Source: Enterobacterales bacterium | GTDB lineage: Bacteria > Pseudomonadota > Gammaproteobacteria > Enterobacterales > Enterobacteriaceae | Length of the DNA stretch: 64,000 nt | Assembly (NCBI GenBank): GCA_015654925.1 | Contig: JAATFX010000142.1 | Coordinates: forward strand, 1 to 64,000 | Direction: 5' to 3' | Shown: positions 54,778 through 63,008 of the stretch, one piece after another | Position numbering within the stretch: position 1 is the first letter of the stretch | Layout: every line of letters starts with the position of its first letter | Program-made: the position numbers and the translations under genes | Notes under the pieces: model-generated | Databases searched by the model: none | What the model saw: the letters and a program-made list of their open reading frames with translations, nothing else | Told to the model about the DNA's origin: nothing

Positions 54778-55830
54778 ATGCGTAACCCGAAAGTCGCTCT
54801 GGTTGCCGGGGCCAATGGCGTCATTGGCGGCCGGCTGATTGAAGAATTGGTCTCCCAAGGCTGGCGCGTTATCGGCCTGTCGCGCCGCGGCGGCGCGCCG
54901 CGTCCGGGGGTGGACTATCTGGCGGTTGATTTATTGGATGCCGACGCCACCCGCGCCGCACTGCGGCCGCTGACCGATATCACCCATATCTTTTATGCCG
55001 CTTATCAGGATGCGCCGGACTGGGCGGGATTAGTCGCCCCCAATCTGGCGATGCTGCAAAATGTCGTGCAAGGAGCCGAGGCGGTGGCGGCGCGGCTGGA
55101 GCATATCAGCTTGATGCAGGGGTATAAGGTCTACGGCGCGCATCTGGGCCCGTTCAAAACCCCGGCCCGTGAAAGCGATGCCGGCCATATGCCGCCGGAA
55201 TTCAATGTCGATCAGCAGCAGTATCTGGAGCGGCGCCAGAAAGATAAAACCTGGAGCTGGTCGGCCATCAGGCCCAGCGTGGTGGGGGGCTTTTCGCTGG
55301 GCAACCCCATGAACCTGGCCTTGAGCATCGCCATTTACGCTTCCGTCAGCCAGGCGCTGGGCTTGCCGCTGCGTTTCCCCGGCAAGCCCGGGGCGTACCA
55401 GGCCCTGCTGGAAATGACCGACGCCGGACTGCTCGCCCGCGCCACGCTGTGGGCGGCCACCGAGCCCAGGGCCGCCAACCAGGCGTTTAACATCAACAAC
55501 GGCGATCTGTTCCGCTGGAACGAGATGTGGCCGAAAATCGCCGATTATTTCGGCCTGGCGGTCGCGCCGCCGCTGCCGATGGCATTGGCGGATATCATGG
55601 GGGATAAAACCGAACTGTGGCGGTCCTTGACGCAGCGCCACGGCCTGGCCGCCGGCGGCGCCATGGCGGCAACGGGCTGGCGCTTCGCCGATTTCGTATT
55701 CTCCTGGGATTACGACATGTTCGCCGACGGCGGCAAAGCCCGCCGCTGCGGCTTTCATGAATTCATCGACACCGAAAAGATGTTCTTTTCCCTGTTCGAC
55801 CAGTTCCGCCGGCGGAAAATTATTCCCTGA
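54778..55830 (+). CDS. NAD-dependent epimerase/SDR-type oxidoreductase (PRISE-like)
   Basis: The 350-residue protein has a Rossmann start (VALVAGANGVIGGRLIEEL), a mid-protein MQGYKVYG with Tyr-Lys, and RPSVVGGF, resembling the PRISE group (progesterone 5-beta-reductase/iridoid synthase type enone reductases). It uses NAD(P)H to reduce enone-like compounds; the natural substrate is unknown. ATG 54778 has GGAG nearby; an open frame extends upstream through the regulator gene in the antisense direction and is not used. Confidence 0.85.
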   Translation: MRNPKVALVAGANGVIGGRLIEELVSQGWRVIGLSRRGGAPRPGVDYLAVDLLDADATRAALRPLTDITHIFYAAYQDAPDWAGLVAPNLAMLQNVVQGAEAVAARLEHISLMQGYKVYGAHLGPFKTPARESDAGHMPPEFNVDQQQYLERRQKDKTWSWSAIRPSVVGGFSLGNPMNLALSIAIYASVSQALGLPLRFPGKPGAYQALLEMTDAGLLARATLWAATEPRAANQAFNINNGDLFRWNEMWPKIADYFGLAVAPPLPMALADIMGDKTELWRSLTQRHGLAAGGAMAATGWRFADFVFSWDYDMFADGGKARRCGFHEFIDTEKMFFSLFDQFRRRKIIP

Positions 55831-55897
55831 CGGACCGCTGCGGTTCACGCAGCGATAGGCAAATTTCCGCGCCAGCTCACAAATCCTGCGTTAAAAC

Positions 55898-55926
55898 GGC
55901 CTTAAACGGGCAACCGTTTTGAGGCC
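55898..55926 (+). other. Hairpin downstream of the SDR gene
   Basis: GGCCT/AGGCC outer arms and AAACGG/CCGTTT inner arms enclose a GCAA loop, with a small bulge between the two stems. The structure lies 68 bp past the SDR stop and 107 bp before the nanA ATG. No clean U tract follows, so it may be a weak terminator or an mRNA end stabiliser. Confidence 0.4.
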
Positions 55927-55973
55927 GATCACGTTTCTCCCTTTTCCCGCTATCCTGCCTCGATCGGCGTATT

Positions 55974-55996
55974 GGTATACTAGGTACATAGGTATA
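55974..55996 (+). promoter_or_regulatory. NanR operator upstream of nanA
   Basis: Three hexamers GGTATA (55974), GGTACA (55983) and GGTATA (55991) are spaced 9 and 8 bp apart. The NanR operator of E. coli has three GGTATA repeats with the same spacing. The nanR gene lies 2.8 kb downstream in the same block. NanR bound here would repress nanA-nanT until N-acetylneuraminate is present. Confidence 0.85.
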
Positions 55997-56032
55997 TAGT
56001 TGGTTCACATCCACTTCACAATCGAGGTTGTT

Positions 56033-56941
56033 ATGTCAGCAAAACTTACCGGGGTGCTGCCCGCGCTGCTCACCCCCTTTGATCGGCACCAGCGGCTGGA
56101 TAGCGAAAGCCTGCGCCGGCTGGTGCGGTTTAACCTGCGCCAGGGAATCGATGGATTATATGTCGGCGGTTCTACCGGCGAGGCGTTTTTGCAATCCGTC
56201 GCCGAGCGGCGGGAAGTATTGGAAATCGTGGCCGAAGAGGCCGCCGGCAAGGTTGCCCTGATCGCCCACGTGGGCTGCATCAGTACCGCCGACAGCCAGT
56301 CCCTGGCCGCCAGCGCGGCGAACTGCGGTTACGACGCCGTGTCGGCGGTGACGCCGTTTTATTACCCGTTTAGCTTTGCCGAACACTGCGATCACTACCG
56401 GGCGATCATTGATGCCGCCCAGGGCAAACCGATGGTGGTTTATAATATTCCCGCCCTGAGCGGCGTGAAATTAACCCTGGAACAAATTTCCACTTTAATT
56501 ACCTTGCCTAATGTCGTCGCTTTAAAACAAACCTCGGATAACCTCTATCAAATGGAGCAGGTGCGCCGCGCCCACCCCGATAAAATTATCTATAACGGCT
56601 ACGATGAAATATTTCTGGCCGGGCAAATGGCGGGAGCCAATGGCGGCATCGGCAGTACCTACAATATTATGGGATGGCGTTATTTACAGATCGTGACGGC
56701 GTTGGAACGCGGGGAAATAACCCGCGCTAAACAATTGCAAAGCGAGTGCAATCAGGTGATCGACCTGTTGGTGCGGGCCGGGGTGTTCCGCGGCCTGAAA
56801 ACGGTGCTTCAATTTATGGGCGTAATCGCCAACCCGCTGTGCCGTAACCCGTTTTCGCCGGTCAGCGCGGAATTTATTCCCGCGCTGCGGGCGCTGGCGG
56901 AACAACTCGGCGAGGAATTGGCCGCCCGGAATAAATCATAA
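56033..56941 (+). CDS. nanA: N-acetylneuraminate lyase NanA
   Basis: The 302-residue TIM-barrel aldolase splits N-acetylneuraminate to N-acetylmannosamine and pyruvate. It matches E. coli NanA (297 aa): [35 protein letters not shown], catalytic Tyr137 ([10 protein letters not shown]) and Schiff-base Lys165 (VALKQTSDN), then YNGYDEIF and [17 protein letters not shown] 56033 follows GAGG and gives the normal N terminus; an upstream in-frame ATG at 56000 is unlikely. It leads the nan block here. Confidence 0.95.
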   Translation: MSAKLTGVLPALLTPFDRHQRLDSESLRRLVRFNLRQGIDGLYVGGSTGEAFLQSVAERREVLEIVAEEAAGKVALIAHVGCISTADSQSLAASAANCGYDAVSAVTPFYYPFSFAEHCDHYRAIIDAAQGKPMVVYNIPALSGVKLTLEQISTLITLPNVVALKQTSDNLYQMEQVRRAHPDKIIYNGYDEIFLAGQMAGANGGIGSTYNIMGWRYLQIVTALERGEITRAKQLQSECNQVIDLLVRAGVFRGLKTVLQFMGVIANPLCRNPFSPVSAEFIPALRALAEQLGEELAARNKS

Positions 56942-57141
56942 GCGCCGCGGCCGGCGCGATGTCCGTCCGGCCGCTAATAACCATACTTTAATCAGCCAGG
57001 GAAATAATGTATCCGCCGCGGAGGCGGCCGGGATCGTAAATAGCATCTTATTCGTTTTAACCGATTACTGATATATACCCTACTGTCTTATATAAACATC
57101 AATAGATTGCCGCGGCGCTATTGATCAGGAGATGATACCTT

Positions 57142-58632
57142 ATGCAGAGTATTAATCTTTCTCTACCCTGGTACCGACAATTATCGCGCCCGCAATGGAA
57201 AGCCTTCATGGCCGCCTGGATTGGTTATATGCTCGATGGGTTCGATTTTGTTTTAATTGCCCTGGTGCTTACCGAAGTGCAGCAGGAATTCGGTCTCAAT
57301 ACCGTGCAAGCCGCCAGCCTGATCAGCGCCGCGTTTATCTCGCGCTGGTTCGGCGGTCTGGCGCTGGGCGCCATGGGGGATCGTTATGGCCGCCGCCCGG
57401 CCATGATTACCAGCATCGTGCTGTTTTCCTGCGGCACGCTGGCCTGCGGTTTGGCCCCCGGCTATATCACCATGTTCCTGGCCCGGATTATCATCGGCAT
57501 GGGCATGGCGGGGGAGTATGGCGCCAGCTCCACCTATGTCATCGAAAGCTGGCCGCGCCATATGCGTAATAAAGCCAGCGGGTTTCTGATCTCCGGCTTT
57601 GCCATCGGCGGCGTACTGTCGGCCCAGATTTATCGGTTTGTCGTGCCGGAGTGGGGGTGGCGCGCGCTGTTTTTTATCGGTATTCTGCCCATCGTTTTTG
57701 CCCTTTGGCTGCGCAAAAATATACCCGAAGCGCAAGACTGGGAGAAAAAACGCGACGCCGACGCCCCGGCGCGCAATATGGTGGAGATACTGTACAAAGG
57801 CCGGCACCGGGCGGTTAATATCGCCTGTACCGCCATTGCCGCCGCCGCGCTCTACCTGTGCTTTACCGGCCAGGCCGGCTCGGCGCTGATGGTGGCGCTG
57901 CTGGGGCTGGCCTGCGCCGCCATTTTCATCGGTTTTATGGTGCAAAGCAGCGGCCCGCGCTGGCCCACCGGCGTGATGCTGATGGTGGTGGTGCTGTGCG
58001 CCTTCCTTTACTCATGGCCGATCCAGGCGCTGCTGCCCACCTATTTGAAAACCGAGCTGGCCTATACGCCGGCGGTGGTGGCCAAACTGCTGTTTTTCAG
58101 CGGATTCGGCGCCGCGGTGGGCTGCTGCGTGGCCGGCTTTACCGGCGATTGGCTGGGAACGCGCAGGGCGTATGTTTATAGCCTGCTGCTGTCCCAGATG
58201 CTGATAATTCCGGTTTTCGCCATCCATGGCTCCAGTATCTGGCTGCTGGGGGGACTGCTGTTCGTGCAGCAGATGCTGGGCCAGGGCATATCCGGCCTGC
58301 TGCCGAAGCTGATCGGCGGTTATTTCGATACCGAGCAGCGGGCGGCGGGCCTGGGGTTCACCTATAACGTCGGGGCCCTGGGCGGCGCGCTGGCGCCCAT
58401 CCTCGGCGCCAGCATCGCCCAGCGGCTGGATCTGGGCACCGCCCTGGGCGGACTGTCTTTCAGCCTGACCTTTGTGGTCATCCTGCTGATTGGCCTGGAT
58501 ATGCCTTCCCGGGTCCAGCGCTGGCTACGCCCGCAAGCCCTGCGGATGGTCGATTCCGTTGACGGCCGTCCTTTCAGCGGCGCCGCGGGCGGCGCGCCGC
58601 AGCAGTCCCGCCGCCAGGGCGGACACCCGTAA
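57142..58632 (+). CDS. nanT: Sialic acid transporter NanT (MFS)
   Basis: The 496-residue protein equals E. coli NanT in length. It has an MFS fold with two extra central spans (14 in all), seen as hydrophobic runs near 220-260. Marks are [36 protein letters not shown]-like [13 protein letters not shown] and [21 protein letters not shown]. It imports N-acetylneuraminate with protons. It lies 200 bp after nanA. The nanE and nanK genes that follow in E. coli are not here. Confidence 0.93.
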   Translation: MQSINLSLPWYRQLSRPQWKAFMAAWIGYMLDGFDFVLIALVLTEVQQEFGLNTVQAASLISAAFISRWFGGLALGAMGDRYGRRPAMITSIVLFSCGTLACGLAPGYITMFLARIIIGMGMAGEYGASSTYVIESWPRHMRNKASGFLISGFAIGGVLSAQIYRFVVPEWGWRALFFIGILPIVFALWLRKNIPEAQDWEKKRDADAPARNMVEILYKGRHRAVNIACTAIAAAALYLCFTGQAGSALMVALLGLACAAIFIGFMVQSSGPRWPTGVMLMVVVLCAFLYSWPIQALLPTYLKTELAYTPAVVAKLLFFSGFGAAVGCCVAGFTGDWLGTRRAYVYSLLLSQMLIIPVFAIHGSSIWLLGGLLFVQQMLGQGISGLLPKLIGGYFDTEQRAAGLGFTYNVGALGGALAPILGASIAQRLDLGTALGGLSFSLTFVVILLIGLDMPSRVQRWLRPQALRMVDSVDGRPFSGAAGGAPQQSRRQGGHP

Positions 58633-58639
58633 TCCAGCC

Positions 58640-58667
58640 GCGACGGCGGCGTTGCGGCCGCCGTCGC
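58640..58667 (+). other. Strong hairpin between nanT and nanR
   Basis: An 11-bp perfect GC-rich stem (GCGACGGCGGC/GCCGCCGTCGC) with a six-base loop lies 7 bp after the nanT stop. No T run follows, so it is more likely a pausing or mRNA-protecting element than a full terminator. Confidence 0.5.
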
Positions 58668-58775
58668 CGTATCCCGTTGCGGGCATGCGGTCGTTAATGC
58701 AATATGCTATGATTCGCCTAACATTTTGGCTTTCTTATCCCAGGGAAATATCCCGGCGAAATCGATCATACTGAC

Positions 58776-59531
58776 ATGACCACGTCCAAAAAAAACGACA
58801 AGCTTACCAGCCAGCAGGCGGTTACCTTCCTGCGGCGTCCGCTCACCCGCAAAAAATTGTCGGAAGTGGTGGAGGAGGAACTGGAGTTTATGGTGCGCCG
58901 CGGCGAATTCGCCGAGGGCGATCAACTGCCGTCCGAACGCGAGCTGATGGAAATGTTCAAGGTGGGTCGCCCTTCGGTGCGCGAAGCATTGGCGGCGCTC
59001 AAGCGCAAAGGCCTATTGCAAATCAGCAACGGCGAGCGGGCGCGGGTCACCCGTCCTTCCCCCGATACCATCATCAGCGAAATTTCCGGCATGGCCAAGG
59101 ATTTCCTGCACCAGCCGGGGGGAATAAACCACTTCGAGCAATTGCGGCAGTTTTTTGAGTCCAGCCTGGTAAGGTATGCCGCGGAAAAAGCCACCGATAA
59201 ACAAATCGCCCGGCTGGCCACCGCGCTGGAGATCAACAGCAAATCGCTGGTCGATCACGATCTGTTTGTTCGCTCCGATATCGCTTTTCACCGCGTTCTG
59301 GCCGAGATCCCCGGCAATCCGCTGTTCCTGACCATCCATATCGCCCTGCTGGACTGGCTGATCGCCGCCCGGGTCGCCCTTACCGAACCGCAGCAGATCC
59401 TGGAGCATAACGGCAACAGCTACCGCCAGCACGTCAACATCTACGAAGCGATCCGGCGGCATGACCCCGACGGCGCCGAAGCGGCGTTAAAAGAGCATCT
59501 GCACAGCGTTTTTTCCGCTTATTACGTATAG
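58776..59531 (+). CDS. nanR: GntR-family repressor NanR of sialic acid genes
   Basis: The 251-residue FCD-type regulator matches E. coli NanR (263 aa) closely: [92 protein letters not shown] and [15 protein letters not shown]. It binds GGTATA repeats and is released by N-acetylneuraminate; such repeats lie before nanA. The N terminus is about 10 residues shorter than in E. coli. Here it lies after nanT rather than before nanA. Confidence 0.94.
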   Translation: MTTSKKNDKLTSQQAVTFLRRPLTRKKLSEVVEEELEFMVRRGEFAEGDQLPSERELMEMFKVGRPSVREALAALKRKGLLQISNGERARVTRPSPDTIISEISGMAKDFLHQPGGINHFEQLRQFFESSLVRYAAEKATDKQIARLATALEINSKSLVDHDLFVRSDIAFHRVLAEIPGNPLFLTIHIALLDWLIAARVALTEPQQILEHNGNSYRQHVNIYEAIRRHDPDGAEAALKEHLHSVFSAYYV

Positions 59532-59541
59532 CCGCCGCCGA

Positions 59542-59754
59542 TCAGGGGCGGCGGGGTTTGCCTCTCGCCACTTTGACGGCTTTGTCGGGGTCGCCCGCGA
59601 TGAACTCCAGGGTAGGCGCGTAATAATAAGGCAGCCAGGCGCCGTAGGCGCTTTCCCACTCCCAGTGAACGGGGCAAGGCCAAAGAATATCTTCATATAA
59701 GATGTAATAGATCCACCGTCCATGGGGACGGCGCGGTTTACCGGAACGGGTCAA
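59542..59754 (-). CDS. Hypothetical short Trp/Tyr-rich protein (70 aa)
   Basis: A 70-codon frame from TTG 59754 reads RWIYYILYEDILWPCPVHW followed by a second aromatic-rich stretch (WESAYGAWLPYYYAP) and a basic tail. Codon choice (GCG, GGC, CTG, GCC) and third-position GC resemble real genes here, more so than the competing frame at 59487-59723. AGGGA lies ten bases before the TTG. No family recognised. It is convergent with nanR. Confidence 0.4.
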   Translation of the reverse strand: MTRSGKPRRPHGRWIYYILYEDILWPCPVHWEWESAYGAWLPYYYAPTLEFIAGDPDKAVKVARGKPRRP

Positions 59755-59938
59755 GCAGGAGCCATCCCTGAACGGCCGGACGCCGGATTATCGGTTGCAT
59801 TCTGGGTATGTCCTTCTGTGAATAATGGCCATGCAAAACAGTGATTAAACCACTTATCCGGCGGCATCGACAAATATTGTAACCCGCCGGTACCGGCAGG
59901 TTTTGATCGGCTTAACATTATGCCGGTTTTAAACCCGG

Positions 59939-59964
59939 GCTTGATGACAATTTTGTCATCAAGC
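59939..59964. repeat. 26-bp inverted repeat upstream of msrA
   Basis: Two perfect 12-bp arms, GCTTGATGACAA and TTGTCATCAAGC, flank two bases. The sequence lies 94 bp before the msrA start. No U tract follows, and the symmetry looks like a dimeric regulator site; a partial half-site (CGTCATC) repeats directly after it. The regulator is unknown. Confidence 0.6.
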
Positions 59965-60057
59965 CGTCATCTGGCGAACCGGGTGGTTATGCCAAGCTGG
60001 CGGCATGGCCAGAGGATTCGGCGTCAACGCCGCGATTAACCAGCAGACGGGGGCATT

Positions 60058-60807
60058 ATGCTGATAGCCAAGAAAACTTTTACGCGCCGGCGCGGACTTG
60101 CGACCGCGGCCCTGGCGATCGCCGCGCTGTTCTGGCAAAGCCTGGCCTGGTCCCGGGGGGATGCCGACGCGGCGGTGGCGATTGCGCCGCCGGCCCACGA
60201 CGAGGCGCCCGCGTCCGCGCAGGGCGAAACTGCGCTCCTGGCCGGCGGCTGTTTTTGGGGCGTACAGGGGGTGTTTCAACATGTTAAAGGCGTCAAAAGC
60301 GTGGTGGCGGGTTATACCGGCGGCAATGCGCAGGATGCCAACTACCAGGCCGTCAGCGGCGGCGACACCGGCCATGCGGAGTCCGTGGAAGTCACGTTCG
60401 ACCCCGCCCAGGTATCCTATGGAACATTGTTGCAAATTTTCTTTTCCGTGGCGCATAACCCCACTCAGCTGAATTATCAGGGGCCGGATACCGGTACGCA
60501 ATACCGCTCGGCCATTTTCCCGCAAACCGACGCGCAGCAGCGGGTGGCCCGGGAATATATCGCGCAGTTGAACGCCGGCCATGCCTACGGCGCGCCCCTG
60601 GCGACCACCATCGAGCCGGGCGCGCAGTTTTATCCGGCGGAGGATTATCACCAAAACTACCTGACCAATAATCCCCAGGCCCGCTACATCATGATCAATG
60701 ACTTGCCGAAACTGACCCAATTGCAGCGCCTGTTCCCGGACCGCTACCGCGGCGATCCGGTGCTGGTAAAAGTTCAGGGGTCCACCTACGTTTTACCGCC
60801 CCGATAA
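60058..60807 (+). CDS. msrA: Exported peptide-methionine (S)-S-oxide reductase MsrA
   Basis: The 249-residue protein has an N-terminal export signal (TRRRGLATAALAIAALF, with an RRR that may be a Tat motif) and an MsrA domain from about residue 57, with catalytic Cys65 in GGCFWG. Other conserved parts are GVKSVVAGYTGG, YQAVSGGDTGHAESVEV and AEDYHQNYL. Cys65 is the only cysteine, so it is a one-Cys type that needs an outside reductant. Export suggests repair of oxidised methionine in periplasmic proteins. No MsrB gene adjoins. Confidence 0.9.
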   Translation: MLIAKKTFTRRRGLATAALAIAALFWQSLAWSRGDADAAVAIAPPAHDEAPASAQGETALLAGGCFWGVQGVFQHVKGVKSVVAGYTGGNAQDANYQAVSGGDTGHAESVEVTFDPAQVSYGTLLQIFFSVAHNPTQLNYQGPDTGTQYRSAIFPQTDAQQRVAREYIAQLNAGHAYGAPLATTIEPGAQFYPAEDYHQNYLTNNPQARYIMINDLPKLTQLQRLFPDRYRGDPVLVKVQGSTYVLPPR

Positions 60808-60836
60808 GCGCCGCGCCCGCCCGGCGCGATCGGCAG

Positions 60837-60989
60837 ATGGTGCTAATCGATCGGCCGGCCGCCGCCCTTGCCGATTTAGCGCTGCATCAATGCCTGGTGA
60901 TTCAGGAGCGCAACAGCCCGTTTGGCGTCTGGCATTTAACCAAACAGGGAGAACCCAGCCGAATCCGGATACAAGGCGCGCTATTTTAA
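60837..60989 (+). pseudogene. Remnant of a LysR-family regulator (effector-domain fragment)
   Basis: A 50-codon frame reads ALADLALHQCLVIQERNSPF then GVWHLTKQGEPSRIRIQGALF and stops. This resembles the segment of LysR effector domains around the conserved H-x-CLV and W-x-L motif. No DNA-binding domain or further effector sequence is found on either side, so it is a leftover of a deleted gene. The original gene would have been oriented on the plus strand. Confidence 0.65.
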
Positions 60990-61004
60990 GCGCTACCCCC
61001 CGGT

Positions 61005-62144
61005 CTAACCGCCGGCGCGGGACAGCGGCGTCTGCGGGGCCATGGCGTCGCCAATCAGCAGCGGCGTGCCCAGTCCCGGCAGCGACGGCAGCAGGCTCGC
61101 GCCGTGCGCCGGGCGAGGGAAATGCGCGTCAATCATATGCCAGAACAACGGCGTTTCATCAAACTGGTGCTCCAGCTGTTCAATGGCGCCGCCGATGGCG
61201 CAGGCGGTTAAGCTGGCCGCATGGGCAATCGGTCCGCTGGGGTTGTGCGGGGCGCAGCCGACGCCGTACGAGGCCGCCAGGTCGGCGACGGCCAGCACGC
61301 CGGCGATGCCCCGCGCATATTTCACATCCGGCATCACCACGTCATACGCCCCGGCGGCCAGCCAGGGGATAAAATCCGCCGGCCCCGTCAGCTCTTCCAG
61401 GCCGGCCAGCCGCATACCCAGCGCGTTGGCGCTGGCGCGCAGCCGCTTTAAGGCGGGAACATTCGCCGCCGTTTCCGGCAGCGGGCATTCAAACCAGACC
61501 ACGCCCAGGGCCGCCACTTCTTTCATCACCGCCGCCGCGGTGCGCGGGTCGAAACGCCAATGGCAATCCACGTAAAGTTCGGTCGCCGGCCCGATGGCGG
61601 CCCGGGTGGCGGCCACGCGCGCCAGCCCCGCCTCGATTAATAGCCGCCCCGCCGGGGTAGGGGCGTTTTCCGGCGTTACGCCGTCGAAAGGCGCAATTTT
61701 AATGCGCGTGAAACCGGCCGCCACGGCTTTTTGCCCGGCCAGCCTGAAACCCGTTGCCGAACGGTCGATAATGCTGCGGTTGATATTGGCGTATAGCGGA
61801 ACCTGCCGGCGGTAGTGTTTATCCGCCAGCGCGGCCGCCGCGCAGCCGCCGCGTTTGCCGCGGATATCCCACATCGCCTGTTCCAGGGCGCTGGCGATGG
61901 CGGACTGGGGGACGCCGGCGGTATGCCTGGCCAGGAACCCGGCTAATACCGGCCATTCCCGGCCCACCAGATGGCGGCGGATCGCGGCATGGCTGGCGTC
62001 GAGCGCGGCCGGGTCGCGCACCCAGGTGGCCTCGCCCCAGCCGGTCACGTTATCGGACATGCGCAGCCGGATAAACGACCAGGTGGTTTTCGCCGTAACC
62101 GGGCAATGCACCAGGTCAAAGGCGTCGATGCGCGGATTAATCAT
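61005..62144 (-). CDS. Enolase-superfamily enzyme, mandelate racemase/muconate lactonizing type
   Basis: The 379-residue protein has an N-terminal capping domain and a barrel with probable metal ligands Asp193 (LYVDCHW), Glu219 (VWFECPLPE) and Glu250 (LAGLEELTG), base Lys149 (TRIKI, where the usual KxK has Arg in the first place), and His300 (CAPHNPSGP). These fit a sugar-acid dehydratase or racemase. I chose the ATG giving MINPRIDAFDLVHC; the longer frame runs into the GntR gene. It overlaps that gene by 8 bp and is likely controlled by it. Confidence 0.87.
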   Translation of the reverse strand: MINPRIDAFDLVHCPVTAKTTWSFIRLRMSDNVTGWGEATWVRDPAALDASHAAIRRHLVGREWPVLAGFLARHTAGVPQSAIASALEQAMWDIRGKRGGCAAAALADKHYRRQVPLYANINRSIIDRSATGFRLAGQKAVAAGFTRIKIAPFDGVTPENAPTPAGRLLIEAGLARVAATRAAIGPATELYVDCHWRFDPRTAAAVMKEVAALGVVWFECPLPETAANVPALKRLRASANALGMRLAGLEELTGPADFIPWLAAGAYDVVMPDVKYARGIAGVLAVADLAASYGVGCAPHNPSGPIAHAASLTACAIGGAIEQLEHQFDETPLFWHMIDAHFPRPAHGASLLPSLPGLGTPLLIGDAMAPQTPLSRAGG

Positions 62145-62862
62145 GGTTATCCCCGGACGGTCGTGGCGCGCGCGGGAGGGCGTCTGCCCCCGGCGGCTGT
62201 TGGCGCATTCGGTTGAGCAGCACCAGCTTGGCGCGCGCGGTATGGGCTGCGGTGACGGCCGCCGCCGATTCGCTGTCGCCGGCGGCAAAGGCGTTGAGTA
62301 ATAACCGGTGGTCGGCCACCACGCCGGCGAAGCGATCGGCCTGATACCCGTACCGCCGCCACAGCGCGCGAATCAGCCGCCAGTGGCGGTCCAGGATAAG
62401 GTTGGCGTCGCGGTTATCGGCGATATGATGGATGGCGGCGTGAAAATCCCGGTTGGCCAGCAGGGCCTGCGCCGCGTCGCCTCCATCCACCGCCGCTTCG
62501 TGCTGCGCCCGCAGCGCTTCCAGGTGCGCCAGGCGTGCCGGCGTCATGCGCTCGGCGGCGCGGCGCGCCAGATAGCTTTCGATGATGATGCGGATATCCA
62601 GCAGTTGCGCGACGAAATCCTCATCCACCGCCACCACCCGCGCGCCTTTATTGGGCTGGGTTACAATCAGCCCTTCGCTTTCCAGATGGTGCAGCGCCGC
62701 CCGGATGGGCATATGGGATACGCCAAACCGCGTCGCCAGCGCATCGATGCGCAGCGGCGCGCCCGCATCGAATTCCTGGCGATTGATAATGGCGTCCCGC
62801 AGCCGGTCGGTAATCTCGGTTTCGCTAACTTTAGTTGGCTTATCTATTTTTCGCATAACCAT
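62137..62862 (-). CDS. GntR-family transcriptional regulator (FCD subfamily)
   Basis: The 241-residue protein has an N-terminal winged helix (ITDRLRDAIINRQEFDAGAPLRIDALATRFGVSHMPIRAALHHLE) and a helical FCD domain from about residue 85 (LLDIRIIIESYLARRAAERM). It is upstream of and co-translated with the enolase-superfamily gene, and divergent from an oligopeptide-type binding protein gene. TTGATCAA palindromes lie near both starts. Start choice between residues 1 and 3 (MVMRK) is unsettled. Confidence 0.9.
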   Translation of the reverse strand: MVMRKIDKPTKVSETEITDRLRDAIINRQEFDAGAPLRIDALATRFGVSHMPIRAALHHLESEGLIVTQPNKGARVVAVDEDFVAQLLDIRIIIESYLARRAAERMTPARLAHLEALRAQHEAAVDGGDAAQALLANRDFHAAIHHIADNRDANLILDRHWRLIRALWRRYGYQADRFAGVVADHRLLLNAFAAGDSESAAAVTAAHTARAKLVLLNRMRQQPPGADALPRAPRPSGDNHD

Positions 62863-62863
62863 A

Positions 62864-62873
62864 TTTGATCAAA
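62864..62873. promoter_or_regulatory. TTTGATCAAA palindrome at the GntR gene start
   Basis: This perfect 10-bp palindrome, inside an AT-rich ATATTTGATCAAAATAT, lies two bases upstream of the GntR start codon. A second TTGATCAA core lies at 62951-62958 near the divergent gene. Both could be operator copies of the GntR regulator, though the core differs from the classic TnGT-ACnA type. Confidence 0.45.
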
Positions 62874-62950
62874 ATATATGTTTTGTGGGCTTATTTTCTT
62901 TTATAAGCCCGCATTATTCAATAGTATTTGCTCTGAATGAAGAAAAAAGT

Positions 62951-62958
62951 TGATCAAA
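62951..62958. promoter_or_regulatory. TTGATCAA palindrome in the divergent promoter
   Basis: The 8-bp palindrome, followed by AT, lies 51 bp before the ATG of the oligopeptide-type binding protein. It repeats the core seen at 62864-62873, 87 bp away. Paired placement suggests control of both divergent genes by one regulator. Confidence 0.45.
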
Positions 62959-63008
62959 TAATGCCGCTGACGGTCATTGCAACATCATAAAGCGTTATGA
63001 GGGAAGGT

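Larger units (their letters stand above)
59532..60057. other. Intergenic region nanR to msrA
   Basis: This 526-bp region holds a possible Trp-rich short gene on the minus strand and a 26-bp inverted repeat close to msrA, both annotated separately. The rest is non-coding in appearance, with the msrA promoter probably between 59965 and 60050. Confidence 0.5.

Noticed and set aside
62951-62958. TTGATCAA as an FNR site
   Set aside because: FNR needs TTGAT-N4-ATCAA; here the half-sites overlap with no spacer, so it does not fit.
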